DNA of 32,694 nucleotides from an uncultured Eubacteriales bacterium (GCA_900318405.1 ONKP01000012.1:1-32694), one strand, 5' to 3'; numbered from the stretch's first letter, positions 22,584-31,648 are shown. The notes: generated by a model from the letters alone, not told the origin. Numbers and translations are program-made.

Positions 22584-23609
22584 TCAGCAGATTCTCGGCA
22601 GACCTTCGCCCTGCAGCACATCCATCCGGCGCATGCCGCCCACCGGCGTCCGCATCAGCAGGTCACCCGGTCGGCCGCCCTCTGATTTTTCTGCCGTTGT
22701 CACACGTCCTATGATGGCAGCATCTGCTCCGTAGCGGGAAGCGCGGATCACAGCAAGCGCTTTTTCCGCATCGGCACCGTCCACAATGGCCGTCAGCTTG
22801 CCCTCATTTCCCATGTACATCGGATCGAGTCCCAGCAGACCGCAGAAATCCCGGACCCTGGGGGAAACGGGAACCGCATCGCTCTCAAGCGTAAATACAA
22901 GTCCGCACGCTTCGGCGAGCTCCTTCAGAACAGTACCCAGACCGCCTCTCGTGATGTCCCGCAGGACATGTACCTTCACGCCGGCAGCAATCAGCGCCTG
23001 AACCATCTCGCCAAGCGGCGCGTTATCACTCTGAATATCCGTATCGATCTGCATGCGCTCGCTCAGGATCGCCGCATGATGGTCACCCATATTACCTGAG
23101 ACGAGAATGGCATCGCCGTCCCGGGCACCGGATGCTCCGATTTCCAGCCCTTCCGGCACAAAGCCGACGCCGGCTGTATTGATCATCATGCCGCCTCTGC
23201 TCTTTTCGGCGTCGATCACCTTGGTATCACCGGCCACGATCTGTACCCCCGCCTCGCGCGCTGTCTCCGCCATAGCATGCACCACACGTCGCAGCAGCTC
23301 CGTTGAAAGTCCCTCCTGCAGAATGAAACCCGCCGTGAGATACTTCGGCGTCGCGCCGCGCATCAGGAGATCATTGACCGTCCCGCATACGCTCAGCCGG
23401 CCGATGTTTCCGCCCCTGTACTCCAGCGGCGTCACGACAAAGCTGTCCGTTGTCAGTGCTATGCGGCTGCTGCCCGGCACAACAGCACTGTCCTCCATCT
23501 GATTGAGGATCTCGTTATCAAACTCTTCTGCAAAAATACCGGCGATCAGTTCCCCAGTGGCCTGTCCGCCGCTCCCATGCGCCATCGTTATCGTTTCTGT
23601 CATCGTCAT
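22584..23609 (-). CDS. hypE: Hydrogenase maturation protein HypE
   Basis: Dehydrates the carbamoyl group received from HypF on its C-terminal cysteine to a thiocyanate, the source of the CN ligands of the [NiFe] site. 341 residues, PurM-like fold. Seen: MAHGSGGQATGELIAGIF, LTTDSFVVTPLEYRGGNIG, VCGTVNDLLMRGATPKYLT, VAGDTKVID, DITRGGLGTVLKELAEA and the essential C-terminal PRIC with its terminal Cys. ATG 23609 lacks a strong ribosome binding site and overlaps as ATGA the stop of a 26-codon ORF in the upstream repeat region. Confidence 0.96.
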   Translation of the reverse strand: MTMTETITMAHGSGGQATGELIAGIFAEEFDNEILNQMEDSAVVPGSSRIALTTDSFVVTPLEYRGGNIGRLSVCGTVNDLLMRGATPKYLTAGFILQEGLSTELLRRVVHAMAETAREAGVQIVAGDTKVIDAEKSRGGMMINTAGVGFVPEGLEIGASGARDGDAILVSGNMGDHHAAILSERMQIDTDIQSDNAPLGEMVQALIAAGVKVHVLRDITRGGLGTVLKELAEACGLVFTLESDAVPVSPRVRDFCGLLGLDPMYMGNEGKLTAIVDGADAEKALAVIRASRYGADAAIIGRVTTAEKSEGGRPGDLLMRTPVGGMRRMDVLQGEGLPRIC

Positions 23610-23672
23610 TTATTTCTGCCGTCCCGCGGCGACAGCCTCCCGGAGATCTTCTCTCCGTACGTTCTCAGCATT

Positions 23673-23771
23673 CTGTCTGTTCTCATGTGCGGCTCTCTCA
23701 GCCAGCACTTCCTGTCTGTTCTCCTGTCGGCTCTCTCTGCCGGCACTTCCTGTCTGTTCTCCTGCAGGTTA
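23673..23771. repeat. 38/39-bp tandem repeat between hypD and hypE
   Basis: CTGTCTGTTCTC starts units at 23673, 23712 and 23750, each followed by a GGCTCTCTC-like block that in the last unit is the hypD end (GGTTACTCTCTCCG, containing the stop at 23769-23771). On the minus strand the third-generation copy opens an ORF at 23686 (MRTDRMLRTYGEK…) that ends TGA at 23606-23608, overlapping the hypE start. Confidence 0.85.
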
Positions 23772-24812
23772 CTCTCTCCGCCCGTTGGAAAGCCACGTAA
23801 AACAGCTTCCCTCCTGGGAGACCATGCAGGCACCCTTCGGGCTCATCGGCGTGCACACTTTTCCGAAAAGCGGACAGTCTACCGGCCGGATCCGCCCCGT
23901 GAGCACATCGCCGCAGCGGCAGGCTCTGTTGGCGCCGCTGTCATCATCCAGCCCGTCGCTCCCCGCATCATATGCCGCGTATTCCGGCCTCAGCATCAGG
24001 CCGGAGCCTTCAATGGCACCGAGCCCGCGCCATGCGGCACGACAGGGAACGAAATACCTGCTGATCAGTTCCTGCGCCCTGATATTTCCCTCCTCCGTCA
24101 CGACGCGGGGATAAAAATTCATGACCCTGCCGCGGCCATATGACCTTACAATCCCGTAGACCGCCGCGAGAATTTCCTCACCGGTAAAACCGGCGACCGC
24201 GAAGGGAATCTGATACCGTTCCGCCAGAGGCACAAAGGCGCGGCTGCCTGTCACAACCGACACGTGTCCGGGCGCGAGAAATCCCTGCACGGGCGCACCG
24301 CCACGGCACAGCGCATCGATGACCGGCGGCATGGTCTTCATCGCCGTCAGAAGTCGCACGTTGGTAATTTTTTTCTCCGTGATCTGCTGCATCAGCAGCG
24401 CGTACGCCGGCGCCGTTGTCTCAAACCCGACCGCCGCAAAAACAAACGCCGTATCCGGATGTTTTTCCGCCAGGAGCAACGTGTCGAGCGGCGAATACAC
24501 CATCTCCACGCGCGCTCCCTCACCTCTGGCCGCAGAGAGGGTTGTCCTGCTGCCGGGCACGCGGATCAGATCCCCGAACGTGACGAGGCAGGTGCCCGGC
24601 GTCTCCGCCAGTTCAATGGCTCTGTCCACATACGCTGTCGGGGTGACACACACAGGACAGCCCGGCCCGGAGATCAGCCTTATTTTCGGCGAGAGCATGG
24701 CGGGAATGCCGTTCTTCGCGATCGCCGCCGTGTGACTGCCGCACACCTCCATGATCTGCATCTCGGGGCCGTCATAGGCGGCCAGATATTTTCTGATATC
24801 CTCCAGATTCAC
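23769..24812 (-). CDS. hypD: Hydrogenase maturation protein HypD
   Basis: Fe-S scaffold on which, with HypC, the Fe(CN)2CO unit is built. 347 residues. Conserved Cys24 in MEVCGSHT, Cys52 and Cys55 in GPGCPVC, GFETTAPAYA, and a C-terminal ACRCGDVLTGRIRPVDCPLFG for the [4Fe-4S] cluster. The GTG start overlaps the hypC stop as GTGA, so the two partner proteins are translationally coupled. Its end is copied into the downstream spacer repeat. Confidence 0.96.
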   Translation of the reverse strand: MNLEDIRKYLAAYDGPEMQIMEVCGSHTAAIAKNGIPAMLSPKIRLISGPGCPVCVTPTAYVDRAIELAETPGTCLVTFGDLIRVPGSRTTLSAARGEGARVEMVYSPLDTLLLAEKHPDTAFVFAAVGFETTAPAYALLMQQITEKKITNVRLLTAMKTMPPVIDALCRGGAPVQGFLAPGHVSVVTGSRAFVPLAERYQIPFAVAGFTGEEILAAVYGIVRSYGRGRVMNFYPRVVTEEGNIRAQELISRYFVPCRAAWRGLGAIEGSGLMLRPEYAAYDAGSDGLDDDSGANRACRCGDVLTGRIRPVDCPLFGKVCTPMSPKGACMVSQEGSCFTWLSNGRRE

Positions 24813-25027
24813 TCCTCAAAGGCCTCCAGCTCCTCAAAAATATCGCGCATCTCATCCGCCTCCTGCTCAGAGACCTTCTGAATGATACAGCCCGCGTGCA
24901 CGAGCACCATATCGCCCGCCTTCACATCGACGAGCCCGGCGCGCGCATTCACGCGATTGCCGCTGAAGTCCACGACGGCACCGCCGTCTTTTACTTCAAT
25001 TACTTTTCCCGGAAGTGCAACGCACAT
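24809..25027 (-). CDS. hypC: Hydrogenase maturation chaperone HypC
   Basis: Small chaperone that forms the HypCD complex and delivers iron to the large-subunit precursor. 72 residues, typical. Starts MCVALPGKV with the essential Cys2, then GAVVDFSGNRVNARAGLVDVKAGDMVLVHAG. AGAAGGAGG precedes ATG 25027. It overlaps hypD by 4 nt. In the 110-nt spacer to hypF I see no repeat or terminator. Confidence 0.95.
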   Translation of the reverse strand: MCVALPGKVIEVKDGGAVVDFSGNRVNARAGLVDVKAGDMVLVHAGCIIQKVSEQEADEMRDIFEELEAFEE

Positions 25028-25137
25028 ACCGTCCTCCTTCTGTTCCTCAAATACTGATACCTCCGGCCCGGTGATGTCTTTGCCGCGATGCCCGGAGATA
25101 CAGATGCCTGCGCCCGCAGGGCCGCAGATAACACTGA

Positions 25138-27846
25138 TCAGCAGTCGATATCCGCCAGCGCCATCTGTCCAAGCGCGATTCCACCATCACCGGACGGAAC
25201 CTTCTCATTGATATATACACGGAAGCCTCTTGCTGTCAGCTGGCTCACGATTCTCTGCAGCAGGATCCTGTTGCAGAACGTACCGCCCGAAAGCGCCACC
25301 GTGTGCACCTGGATGCCGTTTTCCCCGGCCTCCCAGGATATTTTTTCACACACGTTGACGGTCATCTCGGCCACAGCATCGTGAAATTCCAGTGCGAGTT
25401 CGTCCCTCGGCACGCCGCCGTCCACTGCCATGCGCAGATCGCCGATCAGCCGCGAACCGTCGGCAAGCCAGATATCATCCTTATGTTCCATGACAAAGCG
25501 CAGCGGGTAACGGCCATTCAGCGGATTCTCCTTCGAATATACGCCGTTCTTCCATTTTCTCTCCGCGCGCTCCGCGGCACATTCCAGCTTTTCCGCACAC
25601 TCGCCTTCATAGGTGTTAAACTGGCAGATACCGAGCTGAGCCGAAGCCGCGTCAAACAGTCTGCCCATCGAGCCGTTGAAGTGCGTATTGACATTGGCAG
25701 CAAGGGCGATTTCGTAGAGCTGATGCATATCCGGATCAAGGATCTCATCAGAGCTCACATGTTCCCAGATCAGCTGTCTGTCCTCGGCATCAATGATGTA
25801 GCAGGTCAGTGTCTGAATGGCATTTTTTGAGGACATGTCGCCGCCGAGCATTTTGACCGGCATCAGATGCCCCATTCGCAGGAAATGTCCTTTCCTCTCG
25901 ACCTGCTTCGGTTCTTCATCATCCCTGTCAAAATAATCGTTCATCGGAATCGCGTGCAGCGTTTCCTGTTCCTTCTTTTCTTCCTGATAGGTGATGGAAA
26001 GCTCTTCATCCAAATCACAGAGCATGAATTCCGAGCCCCAGATGGTCCCGTCATCTCCGTAACCTGTCCCGTCAAAGGAAACGCCGATAACAGGCCCCTT
26101 CAATCCGTATTCGGCAATCACCGAGGCAATATGCGCCTTATGATGCTGCACCGCTTTGACGCCGGAATCCGTGCTGCCGTCCCCGGCTTCTCCAAACATC
26201 CGGATCGCATCGTGATGCGATATGTACGAAGGATGGCTGTCGGCAACCGCTCTCACGGGATGCACGTCCAGCAGGCCTTCCATATGCCGGACGGACACTT
26301 CACGCGCGTTGGATGTCTGCACGCCGGAGAGATCGCCGAAATGGGAAGACAGGTATACCACATTGTCTCTGCCCAGAGCAAATACGCTCTTCAGGTCTCC
26401 ACCAGCGGCAAACGTCGGAACTTTCAGCGGAGCCGGCAGAAACAGCGGAGCCGGAACGATTCCCCTCGCACGGCGGATCACCTGAACGACCTCCCTGGTG
26501 GCGCCTCCCTCCAGACCGATCTCTGTCACCTGATAGATGGAATCCTCCAGTGGTGTCACGATCTCGCGGTTATGCGTCAGAATAAAATCAGGGCATCCCT
26601 CGGACAGATTTTTCAGCATATCCTCATCACGTGTGATGATGGGCTCACCGCCGCGATTGCCGCTGGTCATGACGAGCGGTCCGAGTTCCTTCACGAGAAG
26701 GATCTGCAGCGGATTGCAGGGCAGCATGGCGCCGATCCTGTCCGATTCGCCGCAGATATTATGGGCAAAATCTCTGACGGGATCTGTGGTATTGCTGTAG
26801 ATCCGCTTAAGAAGAACGATCGGTCTTGCCGGCGAGCGGAGCAGTTCCTCCTCTTTCGCCGATACGGTACAATATGCCCTGATGCTCTCCACGTCCGGAA
26901 ACATCACAGCAAAAGGCTTGGAAGCCCTGTGCTTGAATCCCCGGAGTCTGCGGGCAGGATCTGAGATATCCGGCCGGAAGACAAAGTGAAAACCGCCGAT
27001 GTCCTTGACGGCACCTATCCTGCCATCGCGCAGTTCACGGATGCCCTCCTGCAGCGCCGCTTCCCCGTACAGAGGGGCAGATGAATCTTCCGGAGCAGCG
27101 CCGTCCGCGGGCTGCGCATCCGCAGTCATAAGCTTATGAGGATCTTCCTCAGATACATTCCGGTAAGCACTTACATTCTCTCTTGTCACACAGCGGAGGA
27201 CCGGTCCGCAGTCATGACAGGAAATCGTCTGGGCATAGCACCTTGAATTGCCGCATTCCTCATATTCCGCCCGACAGGCCGGACACATGGAAAACTTATG
27301 CATTGTCGTCCGTTTACGGTCATACGGCACCCCGGTCATGATGCTGAAACGCGGTCCGCAGGATGCACAGCTGATAAACGGATATCGATAGCGCCGGTTG
27401 TCAGGATCCAACAGTTCCCTTTCGCAGTCCGGGCATGTGGGAAGATCCGGCGGCAGAATACGGACAGCCTCCCTGTGTTCCGTGCTCCGGATAATGCTGA
27501 ACCCGCAGTTTCCTGTCTTTAGTTCTTCACGAAATCCTGTATCACATGTATTCTCTTCCGCAGTCTGTCTGCTCTCACTGTCTTCCCGCACTTCTCCGTC
27601 AGTCGCATCTCTCACATCGACGTGATCGATGACAGCGCCGGCCGGAGGCTCTTCTCGCAGCCGCCGTATCAGCTCATTGACGGCTTCCTCATTTCCTGAA
27701 GCATGAATGATCACAATGCCGCCCGCATTCCGCACACTTCCCGCAATACCGAGCTGCACCGCCTGCTCCGCCACATAGGGACGGAATCCAACGCCCTGTA
27801 CCAGACCATATAATGTAATAATCTTCTGAATGCCTGTCTGTTCCAC
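25138..27846 (-). CDS. hypF: Carbamoyltransferase HypF
   Basis: Makes carbamoyl-AMP from carbamoyl phosphate and transfers the carbamoyl group to HypE. 902 residues, longer than the usual 750 or so. Order: acylphosphatase domain (YGLVQGVGFRPYVAEQA, residues 13-30); a Cys4-Cys4 zinc pair with Cys138, 141, 160, 163, 188, 191, 210 and 213, exactly C-x2-C-x18-C-x2-C-x24-C-x2-C-x18-C-x2-C; YrdC-like domain from about 265; Kae1-like domain with VQHHKAHIASVIAEYG, VSFDGTGYGDDGTIWGSEF and ALSGGTFCNRILLQRIV. Extra hydrophilic insertions lie at about 82-115 and 222-262. GTG 27846 has AGGGGG 8 nt upstream. Confidence 0.96.
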   Translation of the reverse strand: MEQTGIQKIITLYGLVQGVGFRPYVAEQAVQLGIAGSVRNAGGIVIIHASGNEEAVNELIRRLREEPPAGAVIDHVDVRDATDGEVREDSESRQTAEENTCDTGFREELKTGNCGFSIIRSTEHREAVRILPPDLPTCPDCERELLDPDNRRYRYPFISCASCGPRFSIMTGVPYDRKRTTMHKFSMCPACRAEYEECGNSRCYAQTISCHDCGPVLRCVTRENVSAYRNVSEEDPHKLMTADAQPADGAAPEDSSAPLYGEAALQEGIRELRDGRIGAVKDIGGFHFVFRPDISDPARRLRGFKHRASKPFAVMFPDVESIRAYCTVSAKEEELLRSPARPIVLLKRIYSNTTDPVRDFAHNICGESDRIGAMLPCNPLQILLVKELGPLVMTSGNRGGEPIITRDEDMLKNLSEGCPDFILTHNREIVTPLEDSIYQVTEIGLEGGATREVVQVIRRARGIVPAPLFLPAPLKVPTFAAGGDLKSVFALGRDNVVYLSSHFGDLSGVQTSNAREVSVRHMEGLLDVHPVRAVADSHPSYISHHDAIRMFGEAGDGSTDSGVKAVQHHKAHIASVIAEYGLKGPVIGVSFDGTGYGDDGTIWGSEFMLCDLDEELSITYQEEKKEQETLHAIPMNDYFDRDDEEPKQVERKGHFLRMGHLMPVKMLGGDMSSKNAIQTLTCYIIDAEDRQLIWEHVSSDEILDPDMHQLYEIALAANVNTHFNGSMGRLFDAASAQLGICQFNTYEGECAEKLECAAERAERKWKNGVYSKENPLNGRYPLRFVMEHKDDIWLADGSRLIGDLRMAVDGGVPRDELALEFHDAVAEMTVNVCEKISWEAGENGIQVHTVALSGGTFCNRILLQRIVSQLTARGFRVYINEKVPSGDGGIALGQMALADIDC

Positions 27847-27882
27847 CAGGATGTCCCCCTCTCAGATTCTGTCAGCCTGTAA

Positions 27883-27888
27883 ATTATA
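27883..27888 (-). promoter_or_regulatory. Possible -10 box before hypF
   Basis: A perfect TATAAT on the minus strand, about 40 nt before hypF. No good -35 hexamer is seen at 16-18 bp, so hypF may instead be read through from the ech genes. Confidence 0.3.
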
Positions 27889-27963
27889 ATCCCTCTGCAC
27901 GGGTTTATTCCGATCATGCCATGTCCGCTGTGATCGAATGAGTCCCGCTGCCCCGTATCACAA

Positions 27964-28005
27964 GAGGGCGCCGCACGAATGCATATGCATGGTACGAACG
28001 CCCTC
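27964..28005 (-). terminator. Hairpin after echF, possible attenuating terminator
   Basis: GAGGGCG (27964-27970) and CGCCCTC (27999-28005) enclose a further imperfect stem centred on the palindrome ATGCATATGCAT. Only TTGTG follows on the minus strand, so termination would be partial. Confidence 0.45.
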
Positions 28006-28022
28006 CCTGAACGAGATCAAAC

Positions 28023-28529
28023 TTATTTGCCGGGCGTCTCTGCCGGTTTGCCAGCCCCGTCGGCATTCTCTGCCGCAACAGGCTTTGCCGTCTCCGGCGC
28101 CTTTGCCTCTTTTGCCGCCAGAGCTTTCTTTGCCGCCGCGGCCTTCAGTGCTGCCTGTTTCTTTTTCTCGGCTTCCGCCGCCATGGCCTCTGCAGAACGA
28201 TGATGAAGATCATCATATTTCTCCGGACCGGGTTCCTGATAACCCGGTACCATCGTCAGACACTTCTTGGGGCATTTGAGCACACAGTAACCGCAGGCTA
28301 CGCAGTCAAAACGGTTGATATCCCAGGTGCCCTCTTTTCTGTCAACTTTGATCGCATCAGAAGGGCAGCTCATCTGACAGATGCCACACGAAATGCACTT
28401 ATCGATATCGATCTCTATATGTCCTCTGGAGCGGTCCGGATAAACGGCCGGCTCTGCGGGATAATTTCTGGTCACCGGCTTTCTGAAGAGATTCTTCAGC
28501 GCCTCACCCGCATATCTCAAGATTGCCAT
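28023..28529 (-). CDS. echF: Ech hydrogenase subunit F (two-[4Fe-4S] ferredoxin-like)
   Basis: Electron-entry subunit of the membrane-bound Ech [NiFe] hydrogenase. 168 residues. Two [4Fe-4S] motifs: Cys45, 48, 51, 55 (CISCGICQMSCP) and Cys76, 79, 82, 86 (CVACGYCVLKCP). From about residue 112 there is a non-conserved Ala/Lys/Pro-rich tail of roughly 55 residues. AAGGAGG lies 9 nt before ATG 28529, right after the echE stop. Last of the ech genes here. Similar proteins occur in related complexes (NuoI, HycF); the neighbours decide for Ech. Confidence 0.93.
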   Translation of the reverse strand: MAILRYAGEALKNLFRKPVTRNYPAEPAVYPDRSRGHIEIDIDKCISCGICQMSCPSDAIKVDRKEGTWDINRFDCVACGYCVLKCPKKCLTMVPGYQEPGPEKYDDLHHRSAEAMAAEAEKKKQAALKAAAAKKALAAKEAKAPETAKPVAAENADGAGKPAETPGK

Positions 28530-28543
28530 TTCTGGATGCCTCC

Positions 28544-29623
28544 TTATCTCTCTGTACAGCTGATGCAGGGATCGATCGTCAGAATGAGGATCGGTACATC
28601 CGCCAGATCTGCACCCTTCAGTGTCTCTGTCAGACCCGCCAGATTGGCGAATGTCGGGGTACGGAGACGGAAACGATCCAGATATTTTTTACCGCTTGCC
28701 TTGGTGTAGTAAATTGCTTCGCCTCGCGGCTGCTCGATTCTCGCCATGTACTCACCGTTCGGCATACCCTTGACCGGCACATTGATGTCTCCCTCAGGAA
28801 TCTTGCTGATTGCCTGACGGATCAGATCGATCGACTGGTACACCTCTTTGATCCTGACGGTGCAGCGGTCAAAGGAATCACCATTCGTACCCGTGATCGG
28901 CTCCATATCCAGATATTTATAGGCTTCGTAGCCGGTCATACGGTAATCAAACGACATGCCGGAAGCCTTGGCGAAAGGACCGCAGCATCCGAGGTCATGT
29001 GCCTGCTGTTTGGTCAGCACGCCGACACCCTTCAGACGGGACTGTACCGAGTAATCGTTGACAAAAGCCTTCTCGAGAGGCTTAACTTCTTCCTCAATCT
29101 CATCCAGTGACTTCAGGATCTGCTGCATCATTTCCGGCGTGATATCCTTGTTGACACCGCCGATCTGATTGACAGAAAAGATCAGCCGGCCGCCTGCTGT
29201 GAGCTCATGCAGGTCAAGGATCTTCTCACGGACACGCCAGCATGCGTAGAACAGGTTCTCAAATCCGAACGCATCGGCCATCAGTCCCATCCAGAGCATA
29301 TGGCTGTGCATTCTGCCGAGCTCCGCCCAGATCACGCGCAGGAACTTTGCCCGATCCGGAACCTCTACATTCATGATATGCTCAACAGATTCCACATAAC
29401 CCAGGCCATGACCGAACGAACAGATACCGCAGGTTCGCTCGATCACATAAACCATCTTGTTGAAATCCCGCTTGTCAGCCAGAGATTCAAGACCTCTGTG
29501 GACAAAACCGATATTCGGAACAGCCTCTACAACCTTTTCATCCTCGATCACGAGATCCAGATGGATCGGTTCGGGAAGAACGGGATGCTGAGGGCCGAAA
29601 GGAATTACGCTTCTTTTTGCCAT
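28544..29623 (-). CDS. echE: Ech hydrogenase large subunit
   Basis: Carries the Ni-Fe site that reduces protons or oxidises H2, on the cytosolic side. 359 residues. N-terminal nickel motif RTCGICSFGHG (Cys65, Cys68) and C-terminal DPCISCTER (Cys353, Cys356). The protein ends three residues after the last Cys, so there is no C-terminal extension for an endopeptidase, as reported for EchE and CooH. MAKRSVIPFGPQHPVLPEP is the group 4 start. The ATG overlaps the echD stop (TAATG). Confidence 0.96.
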   Translation of the reverse strand: MAKRSVIPFGPQHPVLPEPIHLDLVIEDEKVVEAVPNIGFVHRGLESLADKRDFNKMVYVIERTCGICSFGHGLGYVESVEHIMNVEVPDRAKFLRVIWAELGRMHSHMLWMGLMADAFGFENLFYACWRVREKILDLHELTAGGRLIFSVNQIGGVNKDITPEMMQQILKSLDEIEEEVKPLEKAFVNDYSVQSRLKGVGVLTKQQAHDLGCCGPFAKASGMSFDYRMTGYEAYKYLDMEPITGTNGDSFDRCTVRIKEVYQSIDLIRQAISKIPEGDINVPVKGMPNGEYMARIEQPRGEAIYYTKASGKKYLDRFRLRTPTFANLAGLTETLKGADLADVPILILTIDPCISCTER

Positions 29624-30312
29624 TACTGTTCACCCTCTTTCCCGTCTGCTGTCTCTGTTTTCTTTGTTTGCGGTGCCTGAATCGCCTGCGCGTTCATCTG
29701 CTCACCACGGATCGCTCTCTCGGAGAGCGGGGATGATGCCGCACCGGCATCTCCCGTCGGCACACTGGAAGCCATCTTGGTGCCCGGAATATCCTTGTCG
29801 GCCGCCATGGCTTTCATCTCAGCCTTGCGCAGCGGAACAGCCTTCTGTACGATGGCGTTCAGCTCTGCGGAACCTTCCTGATCCGGCTGCTCGGAAGCGC
29901 CCGGAACAACCGTTTTCGGCTTGTCCTTTGCGATCTTCTTCTGCCGCACATCCTCCGGGAGCATGGCAGCCCATTTGCTGATGCGGTAGAGCTTGGTATG
30001 GTAATCCATGTGCATCATCCGCATGTGAACGCCGTACATGGTCTCCATCTCATTTTCATAGAACGTCGCATAAGGGTAAAAAACACCGATGCTCGGCACT
30101 TCCTGATCCAGCTCCACATACACACGGAGCGTGATCATGGCGTAGGTACTCTCGTCAACGAAGGAATAGCTGAGCTCGTAGCGATTGTTGATCCACGCCG
30201 CACAGATCTGTGCCAGACGCAGACGACTGTGGCGCATAAACTGCACATTCTCCATGAGATCCTCGAGCTTGATCTCACGGATGGTATCTCTTGGGATTAT
30301 AATCTTAGGCAT
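29623..30312 (-). CDS. echD: Ech hydrogenase subunit D with a long C-terminal extension
   Basis: Homologous to the NuoC (30-kDa) type subunit of complex I; a small peripheral-arm subunit. Residues 1-127 hold the family part: RLAQICAAWINNRYELSYSF, FYPYATFYENEMETMYGVHM. From about residue 128 to 229 there is a hydrophilic, Lys/Ala/Gln/Glu-rich region without recognisable motifs; EchD of Methanosarcina is, from memory, near 120 residues. The start overlaps the echC end by 8 nt and the end overlaps echE by one base. Confidence 0.9.
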   Translation of the reverse strand: MPKIIIPRDTIREIKLEDLMENVQFMRHSRLRLAQICAAWINNRYELSYSFVDESTYAMITLRVYVELDQEVPSIGVFYPYATFYENEMETMYGVHMRMMHMDYHTKLYRISKWAAMLPEDVRQKKIAKDKPKTVVPGASEQPDQEGSAELNAIVQKAVPLRKAEMKAMAADKDIPGTKMASSVPTGDAGAASSPLSERAIRGEQMNAQAIQAPQTKKTETADGKEGEQ

Positions 30313-30772
30313 TTCCGCTGCCTCCGTTCTTTCTTGCCTTCACCAGAGCGTCATGTTCATCTGACCTCTTCTGGAAAAGTTCTACCGCCTTGACAATTCC
30401 GTCGATAATGGCCTGCGGCCGCGCTGCGCAGCCCGGCACATAGATATCTACCGGAATACAGGTATCCACGCCACCGTGAATATTATAGGTATCCTTGAAC
30501 ACACCTCCGGTGCAGGCGCATACGCCTACCGCCACAACGACCTTCGGCCGCGGCATCTGATCATAAAGCTGTTTTACCACCGGCGCACACTGGTCGTTGA
30601 TTCCACCCGTGACAAGCAGAATATCCGCCTGCATGGGGTCACCGGTATTCACAACGCCGAGCCTCTCCGCGTCATAGACGGGCGTGAGGGCAGCCAGTAC
30701 TTCAATATCACAGCCGTTGCATGATGCTGCATCATAATGCAGGAGCCACGGCGATCTTTTTACATCTGCCAT
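30305..30772 (-). CDS. echC: Ech hydrogenase small subunit
   Basis: NuoB-like subunit carrying the [4Fe-4S] cluster next to the Ni-Fe site. 155 residues. Cluster cysteines: Cys18 and Cys21 in ASCNGCDIE, Cys85 in AVGVCACTGG and Cys115 in VPGCAARPQAI (the usual GCPPRP reads GCAARP). AGGAGG precedes ATG 30772. It lies 12 nt after echB and overlaps echD. Confidence 0.95.
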   Translation of the reverse strand: MADVKRSPWLLHYDAASCNGCDIEVLAALTPVYDAERLGVVNTGDPMQADILLVTGGINDQCAPVVKQLYDQMPRPKVVVAVGVCACTGGVFKDTYNIHGGVDTCIPVDIYVPGCAARPQAIIDGIVKAVELFQKRSDEHDALVKARKNGGSGNA

Positions 30773-30784
30773 TATTTTTCCTCC

Positions 30785-31648
30785 TCAGAATATCAGCATC
30801 AGAACAAACAGGTTGACGCCCGCGGAAAGCAGCGTGACGATCCAGGTGATCTCCAGCATCTTCTGCCATTTCATTCTGGCTGAAGCGTTGTCGACAAGAA
30901 TCTCGAAAAACCACACAATGACGGCAACCACCACAGCGAGAACCCAGCTCCACGGATGTCTGTTGATGATAAACAGTGCCACGACAGCGAGGAGGAATAC
31001 ATTCTCATACCACTCTGTCACCTTGAACAGTGCGAGATTGCGTGATCCCATCTCTGTCGCTATGCCCTGCACGAGCTCCTGATGCGCGTGCTCCGAAGCG
31101 GAAAGGTCAAACGGGCTCTTCCGCATCTTGATCGTAAGAATAAAAACAAAGGCGATGAAAACACCCGGCAGGTAGACGATCATGCTGACATCACCTGAGA
31201 TGATATCGCGTACATTGAAAGAACCGCAGGCAAGGTAGAAGCCGACGCAGGTCAGCAGAACTGACGGCTCATAGGCCATCATCTGCAGGAGCTCACGGTT
31301 GCCTCCGATGGTGCTGCAGGGTGAGCTTGTGATCACCGATGCAAAGTACAGGAAGGTCGATGATGTTGACAGAACAAAGAATGTCATCAGAAGATCGGTT
31401 CCCGCAAAGAGCATGCAGCCGGTAAAGATCATCATGATGAGGTAGGACGCCAGCATCATACTCTGCGCGCGGTTTACCGCGATGACCTGTTTATGCCACA
31501 GTTTATTTACATCAAAAAATGCCTGACGGACAGGCGGTCCGATACGTCTCTGCATACGTGCGGAGATCTTCCGGTCAAATCCGGCGAGATAGCCACCGAT
31601 CAGCGGTGCCAGAAAGATATAGCAGATGACTGAGATTACACTGCGCAT
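30785..31648 (-). CDS. echB: Ech hydrogenase membrane subunit B
   Basis: NuoH-like integral membrane subunit linking the hydrogenase module to the ion channel. 287 residues with about eight predicted spans. Landmarks: GFDRKISARMQRRIGPPVRQAFFDVNKLW near the N-terminus (the quinone-site-like loop of NuoH), MRKSPFDLSASEHAHQELVQGI, the conserved acidic loop, and WSWVLAVVVAVIVWFFEILVD. The ATG overlaps the echA stop (TAATG). Confidence 0.94.
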   Translation of the reverse strand: MRSVISVICYIFLAPLIGGYLAGFDRKISARMQRRIGPPVRQAFFDVNKLWHKQVIAVNRAQSMMLASYLIMMIFTGCMLFAGTDLLMTFFVLSTSSTFLYFASVITSSPCSTIGGNRELLQMMAYEPSVLLTCVGFYLACGSFNVRDIISGDVSMIVYLPGVFIAFVFILTIKMRKSPFDLSASEHAHQELVQGIATEMGSRNLALFKVTEWYENVFLLAVVALFIINRHPWSWVLAVVVAVIVWFFEILVDNASARMKWQKMLEITWIVTLLSAGVNLFVLMLIF

